Shown piece by piece: positions 33,594-41,875 of a DNA stretch of 64,000 bases. Under the pieces are notes generated by a model. That model worked only from the letters and a program-made list of their open reading frames with translations. It did not search any database and was not told the origin of the DNA. How positions within the stretch are numbered: position 1 is the first letter of the stretch; each line of letters opens with the position of its first letter. This DNA comes from Georgenia_B sunbinii (lineage in GTDB: Bacteria; Actinomycetota; Actinomycetes; Actinomycetales; Actinomycetaceae), in assembly GCF_036421855.1 (NCBI RefSeq), contig NZ_JAZGOK010000006.1; one strand, 5' to 3'. The position numbers and the translations under genes are program-made.

Positions 33594-35276
33594 CTACGGC
33601 GACTGCCCATCCTCGCCGTCGCCGTTGGTCTCGGCCGAGTGGTCGGCCGCGTCGCTGAACGGCACCTCTGCCGGGGCCCGGGCCCCTCCTCTGACCGGGA
33701 TGGGCGCTCGGTAGCGCAGCGGGTCGTGGCGCAGGTCCACGTACAGCGCGACGCACAGCAGGAGCATCACGATCACGAAGGGGCTCGCCGCCAGGATGGT
33801 GAAGGTCTGCAACGCGTCCAGGCCGCCCATGAGCAGCAGCACCGCGGCCACCGCCCCGGACAGGAACACCCAGAAGACGACGATCGGTTTCCACGGCTGC
33901 TCGCTGCCCTTGGTCGACAACGTCCCCAGGACGACGCCGCCGGAGTCGGCGCTGGTGATGAAGAAGATGCTGATGAGGATGACGGCGGCCACGGTCGCCA
34001 CGGTGGACAGCGGAAGCTCGCCCAGGGCGACGAAGAACGCGGCCTCCTCGCTGCCGGTGCCGGCGATGTCGACCCCGTTGCGCTGGAGGTCGATGCCGGT
34101 GCCGCCGAACACGGTGAACCACACCACGCCCACGGCGGTCGGCGTGAACAGGGCACCGATGACGAACTCGCGGATGGTGCGGCCGCGGGAGATCTTCGCG
34201 ATGAACGTCCCGACGTACGGTGCCCAGGAGATCCACCAGGCCCAGTAGAAGATGGTCCAGCTCGCCAACCACTCGGTGCCGCCGAAGGCCGCCGACTGCA
34301 GGCTCATCGAGACCAGCTGGGACAGGTAGGAGCCCACGCCGGAGGGCACCATGTCGAGGATGAAGACGGTGGGGCCGACGACGAAGACGAACAGCAGCAC
34401 CGCCCCGGCGAGCGCCATGTTGATGTTGCTCAGGTACCTGATGCCCTTGGCGACGCCGGAAGCGGCCGACAGCGCCGCGCCGGAGGTCAGCACGAGGATG
34501 ACGACGAGCGAGAGCCCTGGCCCGGAGTCCTCGCTCAGCTGCCCGGTGGCGAGCAGTCCCACGCCGGCGGCGATCTGCAGGGCGCCGAAGCCCAGCGTCG
34601 TCGCCGTGCCGAACTGGGTGGCGATGATCGCGAGGACGTCCACGGCCTTGACCGCCTTCGGGGTGCGCCGGTTGCGGAAGAAGGCCTCGAAGCACGAGCT
34701 CAGCAGGCTGCTGCGGCCCATCCGGTGCGTCGAGTAGGCGATCGCCAGTCCGGCCACCGAGTAGATCGCCCACGGGTGGATGCCCCAGTGGAAGAAGGTG
34801 TAGGCCATCGCGTTGCGGGCGGCGTCGGCGCTGCCGGCGGCGTCGTCGGTGAAGGGCGGCGGCGCCATGAAGTGGCTCACCGGCTCGTAGAGCCCGAAGA
34901 ACACCAGCCCGATGCCCATGCCCGCGCTGAACATCATCGCGACCCACGAGATGGTGGAGTACTGCGGCCTTTCCCCCTCCTCCGACAGCGGGATGCTGCC
35001 GTACCTGCCGAAGGCGAGCACCAGCGCGAACAGCACGAAGGCCGCGACGGCGAGGATGAACAGCCAGCCGAAGGTGGTGGTCACCCAGGTCAACGCGCTC
35101 GTGGCCAGCTCGGTCAGCCGGTCGGTGAACAGCACGCCGACAAGCGCGAGAACCACGATGATCGCCGCGCTGATCAGGAAGGTCGGCCGGTCCACGCTGG
35201 CCAGCCCGTGCGCGCCACGCGGCACCTGCGGGGGCACGCGGGCCACCTCGGCGGCGTCCGATCCGTCCTCGCTCAT
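33594..35276 (-). CDS. BCCT family osmolyte transporter
   Basis: 560 aa with twelve predicted membrane helices. Family motifs: MMFSAGMGIGLVFFGLYEPV (glycine-rich stretch of the sodium-coupled branch), FFHWGIHPWAIYSV, and the tryptophan-rich substrate box WAWWISWAPYVGTFIAKISR in helix 8. The GMGIG pattern indicates a sodium-coupled betaine/choline-type symporter. It likely imports glycine betaine or choline for osmoprotection. ATG 35276 lies after a hydrophilic N-terminus; the C-terminus is acidic. Convergent with the thioredoxin-NHL gene; divergent from the adenosyltransferase gene. Confidence 0.93.
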   Translation of the reverse strand: MSEDGSDAAEVARVPPQVPRGAHGLASVDRPTFLISAAIIVVLALVGVLFTDRLTELATSALTWVTTTFGWLFILAVAAFVLFALVLAFGRYGSIPLSEEGERPQYSTISWVAMMFSAGMGIGLVFFGLYEPVSHFMAPPPFTDDAAGSADAARNAMAYTFFHWGIHPWAIYSVAGLAIAYSTHRMGRSSLLSSCFEAFFRNRRTPKAVKAVDVLAIIATQFGTATTLGFGALQIAAGVGLLATGQLSEDSGPGLSLVVILVLTSGAALSAASGVAKGIRYLSNINMALAGAVLLFVFVVGPTVFILDMVPSGVGSYLSQLVSMSLQSAAFGGTEWLASWTIFYWAWWISWAPYVGTFIAKISRGRTIREFVIGALFTPTAVGVVWFTVFGGTGIDLQRNGVDIAGTGSEEAAFFVALGELPLSTVATVAAVILISIFFITSADSGGVVLGTLSTKGSEQPWKPIVVFWVFLSGAVAAVLLLMGGLDALQTFTILAASPFVIVMLLLCVALYVDLRHDPLRYRAPIPVRGGARAPAEVPFSDAADHSAETNGDGEDGQSP

Positions 35277-35353
35277 GATCCATGTCCCCTCGGCGCTGTT
35301 GGTCCGGCCTCGGCTCCGCGACTCGCAGGAAGTGTGGCCGGGGTCACCAACCG

Positions 35354-35359
35354 TATAGT
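35354..35359 (+). promoter_or_regulatory. -10 box of the cobalamin adenosyltransferase gene
   Basis: TATAGT lies 6 nt before the ATG at 35366, the spacing of a leaderless mRNA; the match to TANNNT is complete. Confidence 0.55.
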
Positions 35360-35365
35360 TCCACC

Positions 35366-35983
35366 ATGGCTGCAGATGAGACATTCGGGGCGGACGTGCC
35401 CGACTGGTTCCCGGCGTCCGGAGACGCCGGCCGCACCCGATTCGGCCCCCGCGGCGAGGTCGCGAAGCACGACGACCGGCTCGAGGCCTACGGCGCCTGC
35501 GCCGAGGCGAACGCCGCCATCGGGGTCGCGATCGCGGTCGGGCAGCTGCCGGTGGACATCAACGCTCTGCTCACCAGCATCCAGAACGACCTGCTGGACG
35601 TCTCCGCGGACCTCTTCGTCCCGGTGACCTCCACCGAGCCCGCCGAGGCTCGGGTCTCCGAGTCCTACATCCGGCGCATGGAGCGGGCCATCCTCCACTA
35701 TGCCGAGGGGATCGGTGCGCCCGAGACCCGCGTGCTGCCAGGCGGCACGGCCGCCTCCGCCCTGCTGTACCTCGCGCGCACCGTGGTCCGCCGGGCCGAG
35801 CGCGCCGTGTGGCGGGCGGTCGACACCTACCCGGACGACGTCAATCCCGATGTCGCCCGGTACCTCAACCGGATCGCCACCCTCTTCCTCCTGCTCGCAC
35901 GCGCCGCGAACCTGGAGCACGGCAACATCGACTGGACCCCGGCAGCCTCCGCCCGGGCGATGGACGACGCACCGCCCGCCTGA
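35366..35983 (+). CDS. Cob(I)alamin adenosyltransferase (PduO type)
   Basis: 205 aa. It makes adenosylcobalamin from cob(I)alamin and ATP. The N-terminal ATP site reads TRFGPRGEVAKHDDRLEAYG, followed by CAEANAAIGVA, and later PGGTAASALLYLARTVVRRA and RYLNRIATLFLLLARAAN. The usual T-S/T-L-x-D-G segment is replaced by RTRFGPRG, a diverged ATP-binding loop. Leaderless promoter at 35354-35359. No cobalamin enzyme is next to it. Confidence 0.9.
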   Translation: MAADETFGADVPDWFPASGDAGRTRFGPRGEVAKHDDRLEAYGACAEANAAIGVAIAVGQLPVDINALLTSIQNDLLDVSADLFVPVTSTEPAEARVSESYIRRMERAILHYAEGIGAPETRVLPGGTAASALLYLARTVVRRAERAVWRAVDTYPDDVNPDVARYLNRIATLFLLLARAANLEHGNIDWTPAASARAMDDAPPA

Positions 35984-36112
35984 GCATCACGGCAGAAGAA
36001 ACAAGGGTTCTTCACATCCCTGTCCGAGGTTCTTCACCTCGATATCTCGGGCGCTGTGAGGCTCGTCCCATTCCAGGGGATGCCCAGGTCAGCGACTTAC
36101 GATCACCGGATC

Positions 36113-37084
36113 GTGAGCATCGACAGCCCCGCCCCCACCAGTCCTCCCGCCGCGGACCAGCAGGCCGTGAAGCGCGAGCCTTCGGCGCCGCGCCTCTCGA
36201 CCCTGCAGATCGTCGCCAGCGCACTGGCGGCGATGACGACGACGGCGCTGCTCGCCACCCTCGGCGTGGCCGGCACGATCATCGGCGCCGCGCTCGCCAG
36301 CATCATCACCGTGCTGGCCAACTTCGTCTACACCGCCTCCCTCAGCCGCACGGCCGACAAGGTCGCCGCCACCGTCCCGGTGAAGAAGGTGCGCTCCCGC
36401 AACGAGACCGCCATGGCCGGGGCACCTGACCGGCCCAGGGCGATCCTCGTCGCCGGCGAGCTCGTCGCCGTCGACGTCGCGGCCGCTGCGCCCGACGGCG
36501 TGGCGCCCGACGGCTTGGGGTCCGACGGCGTGGCGCCCAACGGCGCGACCGCTCCCCCGGCGCAGCGTCCAGGAAGCCTCCGATCGGTCGTCGAGCGCGT
36601 CGGCTGGCGCCGGATCGGCGGGGCGACCGCGATGGTGTTCGTCCTCGTCCTCACAGCGGTGACCGTTGTCGAGCTGACCGCGGGCCGGGCGCTGACCGAC
36701 GTCGTCCGCAACCAGGAGGGCTCGGGCACCTCGCTGTTCGGGACGGCCGCTGCGCCGCCGTCGGCCCCGGTCGAGCGCGGCGACGCGCCCGGGAGCGGGC
36801 CAGCGGACGTGCCGGCACCGAGCCCGGAGGAGGTCCTCACCCCGGAGCCGACCGACACCCCGACGCCAGACCCGACCGAGACCCCGACCGAGCCTGCGAC
36901 CCCGGAGCAGCCCACGCCGACGCCCCCTGCCGAGGACGTGACCCCGGCACCGCAGGACCCACCGACCTCGCCGGCACCGGGCGACGACGAGACCCCGCCG
37001 CCCGCCGACGACGACGCACCCGTCACCGAGCCCCGGCCCACCCCGGAGCCGACGCCCTCGCCGACCGTCCCGCCGACCCCATAG
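36113..37084 (+). CDS. Membrane protein with Pro/Thr-rich extracellular tail
   Basis: 323 aa from GTG 36113, 9 nt after a TACGAT -10 box (36098-36103). The N-terminal domain has a double hydrophobic segment (LQIVASALAAMTTTALLATL and GTIIGAALASIITVLANFVY), then a short repeat (APDGVAPDGLGSDGVAPNG), a membrane helix at about 185-205 (AMVFVLVLTAVTVVELTAG) and a low-complexity C-terminal tail rich in Pro, Thr and Glu (PEPTDTPTPDPTETPTEPAT). The tail is probably outside the membrane, as in cell-wall-spanning stalks. No known family or function recognised. Confidence 0.7.
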   Translation: MSIDSPAPTSPPAADQQAVKREPSAPRLSTLQIVASALAAMTTTALLATLGVAGTIIGAALASIITVLANFVYTASLSRTADKVAATVPVKKVRSRNETAMAGAPDRPRAILVAGELVAVDVAAAAPDGVAPDGLGSDGVAPNGATAPPAQRPGSLRSVVERVGWRRIGGATAMVFVLVLTAVTVVELTAGRALTDVVRNQEGSGTSLFGTAAAPPSAPVERGDAPGSGPADVPAPSPEEVLTPEPTDTPTPDPTETPTEPATPEQPTPTPPAEDVTPAPQDPPTSPAPGDDETPPPADDDAPVTEPRPTPEPTPSPTVPPTP

Positions 37085-37221
37085 CGAGCGGTCCGGCCGG
37101 GACGACCGGGGGTGCGCGGTGCCGACTGGCCGCCCCGGCAGCAGGCGTCCCGATCTGACGGCCGGCCGATCGTGGCGCCTTCGTCACCCCGGTCAGCCCG
37201 CCGCGGTGCCACCATGGGTGG

Positions 37222-38781
37222 ATGGAACGAGGCTCGAGGGCCATGTCCGCGCTGGCCGGGGTGGCCGCGGGGGCGATGACCCTCGGGGTGGCCGAGGTCC
37301 TCGCCGGGTTGCTGCCCCGGACGGTAGGCACCGACGGCACGCCGTCGCCGCTGCTCGCGGTGGCCGACTCCGTCGTCGACCGCACGCCGCCCTGGCTCAA
37401 GGACTTCGCTATACAGGCCTTCGGCACCGCTGACAAGGCCGCGCTCTTCGTCGGGATGGCCCTCGTGCTCACCGCCGTGTGCGCCGGCATCGGGCTGCTC
37501 GCCCGCCGGCGGCTGGTGGCCGGGCTGGTGGTGCTCGGTCTCGTGGGGGCGGTCGGGGTGGCCGCGGTGCTCAGCCGGCCCCAGGCCTCGGTGAGCGATG
37601 GCGTCCCGACGGTGCTCGGCGTCGTCGTCGGGCTCGTCGTGCTGCGCCGGCTGGGCCGACTCAGCCGCGATGTCCCCGCACCACAGCCGGCGCCCCAGGT
37701 GCTCATGCCCGGCGAGGTCTCGCGCCGAGCGGTACTCGTGCGGGGCGGGGCGCTCACCGTGCTCGGGGTGCTGGGCATCGTCGTCGGCCGGATGGTCAGC
37801 GGCGCGGGCGAGTTGGTGCGGGCCGCGCGAGACGCGTTCGTCCTGCCGCGGGTCGCCGCGCCGGTCGTGGTCCCGGCGGGCGCGGACCAGGGCGTACCGG
37901 GACAGACGAGGTACCGCACCGCGAACGACGACTTCTACCGGATCGACACCGCCCTGGTGGTGCCGCAGGTGGACCCGGCGACGTGGCGGTTGCGGATGCA
38001 CGGCCTCGTCGAGCGCGAGGTCGAGATCGACATGGCCGAGCTGCTCGCGCAGCCGATGGTGGAGGCGCTGGTGACGCTCACCTGTGTGTCCAACAACGTC
38101 GGCGGCGACCTGGTGGGTAACGCGGTCTGGACGGGTTGGCCGCTGCGTGAGCTGCTCGCGCTGGCGGGCCCGCTGCCGGAGGCCGACATGGTGCTGTCCA
38201 CCAGCGCGGACGGCTGGACGGCCGGCACCCCGCTGGAGGTGCTCACCGACGACCGCAGCTCACTGCTCGCCGTCGGGATGAACGGCCAGCCGCTGCCGCC
38301 CGAGCACGGCTTCCCGGTGCGGATGGTGGTGCCCGGGCTGTACGGCTACGTGTCGGCGACCAAGTGGGTGGTCGACCTCGAGGTCACCCGGTTCGCCGAC
38401 GACCAGGGCTACTGGACCCCGCGCGGCTGGTCGGAACGTGGTCCGATCAAGACCGCCTCTCGGATCGACGTCCCCCGCGGCGGGCAGATCGACACCGGCC
38501 AGACCGTGGTCGCCGGCGTCGCGTGGGCGCAGCACCGCGGGATCAGCGCCGTCGAGGTGCGGGTGGACGACGGCGAGTGGCAGCAGGCGACGCTGGCCGC
38601 CGAGCCCACCGTCGACTCCTGGCGGATGTGGCGGCTGGACTGGGACGCCCCGCCGGGACGGCACGTCATCACCGTCCGGGCCGTCGACGGCGACGGCGAG
38701 ACACAGACCGAGCAGACCGCGCCGCCGGCGCCGGACGGGTCGAGCGGCTGGCACTCGGTGGAGGTCGAGGTGGCCTCATGA
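37222..38781 (+). CDS. Membrane-anchored molybdopterin-dependent oxidoreductase (sulfite-oxidase fold)
   Basis: 519 aa. The N-terminus has four hydrophobic helices (about 8-30, 75-95, 98-115 and 175-195), the last following a double-arginine region. Then comes a molybdopterin oxidoreductase domain: FYRIDTALVVPQVDPATWRL, LTCVSNNVGGDLVGNAVWTG with the molybdenum ligand Cys288, HGFPVRMVVPGLYGYVSATK and WVVDLEVTRF. A C-terminal Mo-co dimerisation Ig-like domain (VAWAQHRGISAVEVRVDDGE) ends the protein. The catalytic part should face the outside. Members of this branch are like YedY or sulfite/nitrate-type oxidases; the natural substrate is not known. Confidence 0.92.
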   Translation: MERGSRAMSALAGVAAGAMTLGVAEVLAGLLPRTVGTDGTPSPLLAVADSVVDRTPPWLKDFAIQAFGTADKAALFVGMALVLTAVCAGIGLLARRRLVAGLVVLGLVGAVGVAAVLSRPQASVSDGVPTVLGVVVGLVVLRRLGRLSRDVPAPQPAPQVLMPGEVSRRAVLVRGGALTVLGVLGIVVGRMVSGAGELVRAARDAFVLPRVAAPVVVPAGADQGVPGQTRYRTANDDFYRIDTALVVPQVDPATWRLRMHGLVEREVEIDMAELLAQPMVEALVTLTCVSNNVGGDLVGNAVWTGWPLRELLALAGPLPEADMVLSTSADGWTAGTPLEVLTDDRSSLLAVGMNGQPLPPEHGFPVRMVVPGLYGYVSATKWVVDLEVTRFADDQGYWTPRGWSERGPIKTASRIDVPRGGQIDTGQTVVAGVAWAQHRGISAVEVRVDDGEWQQATLAAEPTVDSWRMWRLDWDAPPGRHVITVRAVDGDGETQTEQTAPPAPDGSSGWHSVEVEVAS

Positions 38782-38902
38782 CGGCATCGGAGTCGTTGCA
38801 AGTGCTGCTGGCTGACACCACGGCTCCGACCTGCGGCTCTCGACTGATGCCGCCCTCCGCGGCCACCCGATGAGTTCCGCCCCCACCGACGGTCGGTATG
38901 GC

Positions 38903-39298
38903 ATGGCTACTTCACTGTTCGACAGCACCACCGCCTACGCCGGCTTCTCCGTCGACGACGCAGCCAGCGCCGCGGCCTTCTACCGCGACACCCTCGGGCT
39001 GGTCGTGAACGACGCCGGGATGTCCGGCGTCCTGTTCATCGACCTGCCCGGCGGGGCGCAGGTGCTCGCCTACGCCAAGCCGGACCACGAGCCGGCCAGC
39101 TTCACCGTGCTCAACTTCCCGGTGCCCGACATCGAGGCCGCCGTCGACGAGCTGGGCCGCCGCGGCGTCACCTTCCTCCACTACACCGGCACACCGATGG
39201 AGACCGACGAGCGCGGCATCTTCCGCGGCGGCGGCCCGCTCATCGCGTGGTTCGCCGACCCCGCGGGCAACGTGATCTCGGTGCTGCAGGACGCCTGA
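38903..39298 (+). CDS. VOC family (glyoxalase/dioxygenase-like) protein
   Basis: 131 aa, a single vicinal-oxygen-chelate module pair: AYAGFSVDDAASAAAFYRDT at the N-terminus, FTVLNFPVPDIEAAVDELGR at the second half and AWFADPAGNVISVLQ at the end. The metal ligands (Glu/His) typical of glyoxalase I are not obvious at all positions, so it may bind a small molecule rather than catalyse. Start: ATG 38903 is used; an in-frame ATG at 38870 would add 11 residues. Convergent with the F420-dependent reductase gene. Confidence 0.8.
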   Translation: MATSLFDSTTAYAGFSVDDAASAAAFYRDTLGLVVNDAGMSGVLFIDLPGGAQVLAYAKPDHEPASFTVLNFPVPDIEAAVDELGRRGVTFLHYTGTPMETDERGIFRGGGPLIAWFADPAGNVISVLQDA

Positions 39299-39304
39299 AC
39301 GGCG

Positions 39305-39742
39305 TCAGGCCATCTTCTCCAGCAGGAACACCGGGATCTGGCGCTCGGTGCGCTCCAGGTACTCGGCGTAGGGCGGGAACGCCTCGACGGCTCGCGCCCA
39401 CCACTCCTCGCGCTCCGCGCCGCTGAGCTCGCGCGCCTGCATGTCCCACTTGTGGGCGCCGTCCTGCAGCTCGACGTGGGGCTCGGCACGGACGTTGTGG
39501 TACCAGACCGGGTGCGTGGGCGCGCCGCCCATCGAGGCGACCGCGAGGTAGCTGCCCTCGTGCTCGACCCGCATGAGCGGCGTCTTGCGCAGCTTGCCGG
39601 TCTTCGCGCCGCGGCTGGTGACGATGACGACCGGCAGCCCGCCGAGGGTGCCGCCCTCTGCGCCGCCGGTCCGCTCGTACAGTTCCACCTGCTCGCGGGA
39701 GCGCTGGCTGGGACTGGGCTCGTACTCTCCATGAAGTGGCAT
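39305..39742 (-). CDS. F420H2-dependent (deazaflavin) reductase, DDN-like
   Basis: 145 aa. Signature of the FDOR-A/nitroreductase family: LPVVIVTSRGAKTGKLRKTP, then LMRVEHEGSYLAVASMGGAP and VWYHNVRAEPHVELQDG. These enzymes use reduced cofactor F420 to reduce quinones, nitro compounds or enones; mycobacterial Ddn activates pretomanid. The protein lacks a long N-terminal membrane anchor. Its presence implies the host makes F420, in line with the actinobacterial assignment and with the F420-binding protein encoded next at 39839. Confidence 0.88.
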   Translation of the reverse strand: MPLHGEYEPSPSQRSREQVELYERTGGAEGGTLGGLPVVIVTSRGAKTGKLRKTPLMRVEHEGSYLAVASMGGAPTHPVWYHNVRAEPHVELQDGAHKWDMQARELSGAEREEWWARAVEAFPPYAEYLERTERQIPVFLLEKMA

Positions 39743-39838
39743 GGTCCGTGTCTACACGAGCGGCGCACCGCCGTCGAGGTGGGTGCCGTCGGCAGAGGCG
39801 GCGCGGCAGCTGTCAGCCCCGGGCACTAGCCTCGGAGC

Positions 39839-40315
39839 ATGGCCCGTACCGTCGCAACGAACCGCACCGTCGATCTGCCCGAGCTGCTCGACTTCATCCG
39901 TCCCCGGCACCACCTGCTGCTCGTCACCACCCGGCGTGACGGGCGCCCGCAGGTGTCCCCGGTCAGCGGCGGCGTGGACGACCATGGCCGCATCGTCATC
40001 TCCACCTACCCGGGCCGCGCCAAGACGGTCAACGCCGAGCGCGACGCGCGGGTGTCGGTCGTCGTGCTGTCCGACGACTGGAACGACGCCTGGGTGCAGG
40101 TCGACGGCGACGCCGAGGTGCTGCACATGCCCGACGCCGAGGACGCGCTGGTCGACTACTACCGGTGCATCGCCGGCGAGCACCCGGACTGGGACGAGTA
40201 CCGCGCCGCGATGCGGGTGCAGGGCAAGAGCCTCGTCCGCGTGACGCCTACCCGTTGGAGCCCGATCGCCACCGGCGGCTTCCCGGCCGACGTCGCCGCG
40301 CGGCTGGACGGCTGA
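39839..40315 (+). CDS. PPOX-class F420-dependent enzyme
   Basis: 158 aa split-barrel protein: FIRPRHHLLLVTTRRDGRPQ, SPVSGGVDDHGRIVISTYPG, RAKTVNAERDARVSVVVLSD, then a C-terminal WSPIATGGFP. This is the FDOR-B branch (pyridoxamine 5'-phosphate oxidase fold) using F420 or flavin. The substrate is not known. Divergent from the DDN-like reductase gene with 96 nt between. Confidence 0.88.
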   Translation: MARTVATNRTVDLPELLDFIRPRHHLLLVTTRRDGRPQVSPVSGGVDDHGRIVISTYPGRAKTVNAERDARVSVVVLSDDWNDAWVQVDGDAEVLHMPDAEDALVDYYRCIAGEHPDWDEYRAAMRVQGKSLVRVTPTRWSPIATGGFPADVAARLDG

Positions 40316-40333
40316 CACAAGCGCATGACTTGG

Positions 40334-40350
40334 GTATGATTTAGTCATAC
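40334..40350 (+). promoter_or_regulatory. Operator/promoter of the RHH-RelE toxin-antitoxin pair
   Basis: Perfect inverted repeat GTATGA-TTTAG-TCATAC. A TATGAT -10 box (40335-40340) lies inside the repeat, and AAGGAG (40352-40357) precedes the antitoxin ATG at 40363. A repeat that covers the -10 box is what one expects of an autoregulatory antitoxin. Confidence 0.6.
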
Positions 40351-40362
40351 TAAGGAGACGGC

Positions 40363-40617
40363 ATGGCAGTACGCAAGGTAGCGATCACTCTTCCCGCGGA
40401 ACTTTATGACTTGGTTGAACGCGCGCGAGCGGTCGAGCATCGGAGCAGGTCAGAGGTCATTCAGGAAGCGTTGCGCACCCATTTCGGTGAGGCGGTCTAC
40501 CGGCCCACTGAGGTCGAGCGGGCGGAACTAGTCGCGGCACTCGACGCAGCTCACATCAACCCTGCGTCGCTTCAGGACTGGTCCGACGTCCAGCGACACT
40601 TGCGGGCCCGTCGTTGA
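40363..40617 (+). CDS. Ribbon-helix-helix antitoxin
   Basis: 84 aa. The N-terminal RHH domain reads VRKVAITLPAELYDLVERAR then HRSRSEVIQEALRTHF (MetJ/Arc-type). The C-terminal half (VERAELVAALDAAHINPASL) would bind the toxin. Strong ribosome-binding site AAGGAG and an operator-like inverted repeat upstream. Its stop overlaps the toxin start (TTGA). The gene and its promoter are less GC-rich than the surroundings, a hint of horizontal acquisition. Confidence 0.87.
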   Translation: MAVRKVAITLPAELYDLVERARAVEHRSRSEVIQEALRTHFGEAVYRPTEVERAELVAALDAAHINPASLQDWSDVQRHLRARR

Positions 40618-40922
40618 GGATCCGATTCACCGCACACGCAGTCGTCGACCTCGAGCGTGCTCACGACTACTACGCGCAGATCGACCCGGAGCTGGGCGAA
40701 CGGTTCTTGGCCGATGTCGACGCGGCAGTTGAGCGGCTTGAGATGTTTCCGGCGGGCGCTCCACCGGTCGAAGGGTTCGATGAGATGCGTAGGGCACGGA
40801 TGCGCCACCTTCCCTACGGTGTCTTCTACCGATGCTCGGACACGGAGACCGAGCTGCTCGTCATCCGAGTCCTGCACAGCCGGCGTCATCACCCAGACAT
40901 TCTCGAACATCCGGGCTCGTGA
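40614..40922 (+). CDS. RelE/ParE family toxin
   Basis: 102 aa starting at TTG 40614, overlapping the antitoxin stop by four bases. RelE/ParE fold: IRFTAHAVVDLERAHDYYAQ, ERFLADVDAAVERLEMFPAG, MRHLPYGVFYRCSDTETELL and VIRVLHSRRHHPDIL. The C-terminal RVLHSRRxP motif is typical of ParE-type members, acting on gyrase or ribosome-associated mRNA. Which one cannot be told from sequence. Active pair with the RHH antitoxin. Confidence 0.88.
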   Translation: MRIRFTAHAVVDLERAHDYYAQIDPELGERFLADVDAAVERLEMFPAGAPPVEGFDEMRRARMRHLPYGVFYRCSDTETELLVIRVLHSRRHHPDILEHPGS

Positions 40923-40990
40923 TGCAGGTCTCGCGGTCACGTCGGTCTCGGCGAGCTGGCAGCGCCGCTGACTATGGGGGCGCCACGCTG

Positions 40991-41021
40991 TTGACCCTCA
41001 CACGGTGACAAGGTCTTCACT
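40991..41021 (+). promoter_or_regulatory. MerR-type promoter with 19-bp spacer
   Basis: TTGACC (-35, 40991-40996), a spacer of exactly 19 bp (40997-41015) and TTCACT (-10, 41016-41021). The spacer and -35 hold a dyad GACC...GGTC centred at 41004 with 8 of 11 arms paired. MerR regulators act on such over-long promoters; a MerR-HEAT gene lies just downstream. Confidence 0.55.
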
Positions 41022-41033
41022 GTCAGTGAGGAG

Positions 41034-41711
41034 GTGGCCACCATCGACACGACCCACCGCACCACCCACGACAACCGCATCATCGCTGCCCTGTCCGCCG
41101 CGCAGTCCTCGACCCGGCTGCAGGCGGCCATGGCGGCCGGCACCCGGCCGGACCCGGCCCTCGTCGAGCCCCTCGTCGAGCGCTGCGCCGTCGAGCCGGA
41201 CTTCTTCGTCCGGGACATGCTCACCTGGGCGCTGACCCGGCACCCGCAGGCCGTCACGGTGCCGCGGCTGCTGGACGAGCTCGGCTCCGGCCGCGCCCAG
41301 GCGCGCAGCCAGGCGCTGCACACCTTGTCCAAGATCAAGAATGACCAGACGTGGTCGGCGATCCCGCCGTCGTTGTTGCACGACGCCGACGACGACGTCG
41401 CCCGCAGCGCCTGGCGCGCCGCCGTCGTCCTCGTGCCGGCCGGGCAGGAGGGGCGGCTCGCTGCCGAGCTGGTCCGCGAGCTCGGTCGAGGCGACCGCGA
41501 CACCCAGCTCAGCCTCAGCCGCGCACTGATCGCGCTGGGCGACACGGTGCCGCCGATGCTCACCGAGGCGATGACCAGCACCGACCCGTCGGTCCGCGCG
41601 CACGCCGTCGCGACCGAGCGGCTGCTGCGCGACCCCGACGGCGACTTCGCCGTCGCACTCGACGAGGCCACCCGCGTCGTCCTCACCGAGGCTGCTCCGC
41701 GGCCGGACTGA
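41034..41711 (+). CDS. HEAT-repeat protein
   Basis: 225 aa starting at GTG 41034. It is built of HEAT-like helical repeats: ALVEPLVERCAVEPDFFVRD, TVPRLLDELGSGRAQARSQA, LLHDADDDVARSAWRAAVV and PMLTEAMTSTDPSVRAHAVA. HEAT proteins form scaffolds for protein contacts; no catalytic motif is seen. The gene is followed by a MerR-HEAT regulator (41876) and preceded by a MerR-type promoter, so it is probably the regulator's target and partner. Bases 41761-41870 are a decayed copy of its own 41491-41600. Confidence 0.75.
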   Translation: MATIDTTHRTTHDNRIIAALSAAQSSTRLQAAMAAGTRPDPALVEPLVERCAVEPDFFVRDMLTWALTRHPQAVTVPRLLDELGSGRAQARSQALHTLSKIKNDQTWSAIPPSLLHDADDDVARSAWRAAVVLVPAGQEGRLAAELVRELGRGDRDTQLSLSRALIALGDTVPPMLTEAMTSTDPSVRAHAVATERLLRDPDGDFAVALDEATRVVLTEAAPRPD

Positions 41712-41760
41712 TCAGGTCGCGTTCTTCGACCTCCGCCTGTTCGCCCGGTTCGGACTCCCG

Positions 41761-41870
41761 GAGACCGCGACGCCGAGCTCAGCCTCAGCGCCGCGGTGAT
41801 CGCGCCGGGCGATACGGTGCCACCCATGCTCACCCGAGTCGTCATCACCAGCGCCGCGCCCACGGTGGAC
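41761..41870 (+). pseudogene. Decayed duplicate of the 3' part of the HEAT gene
   Basis: The stretch 41761-41870 aligns with 41491-41600 of the HEAT gene at an offset of 270 bp, with shared runs such as GAGCTCAGCCTCAGC, GGTGATCGCG/GATCGCGCTGGGCGA and ACGGTGCC. Differences are scattered single bases. It carries no complete gene. This is a remnant of a local tandem duplication. Confidence 0.7.
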
Positions 41871-41875
41871 CAGCC

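Noticed and set aside
38778..38873. 31-codon ORF overlapping the end of the molybdopterin oxidoreductase gene
   Set aside because: Starts at an ATGA overlap but the sequence is not protein-like (no motif, no hydrophobic core) and has no support.
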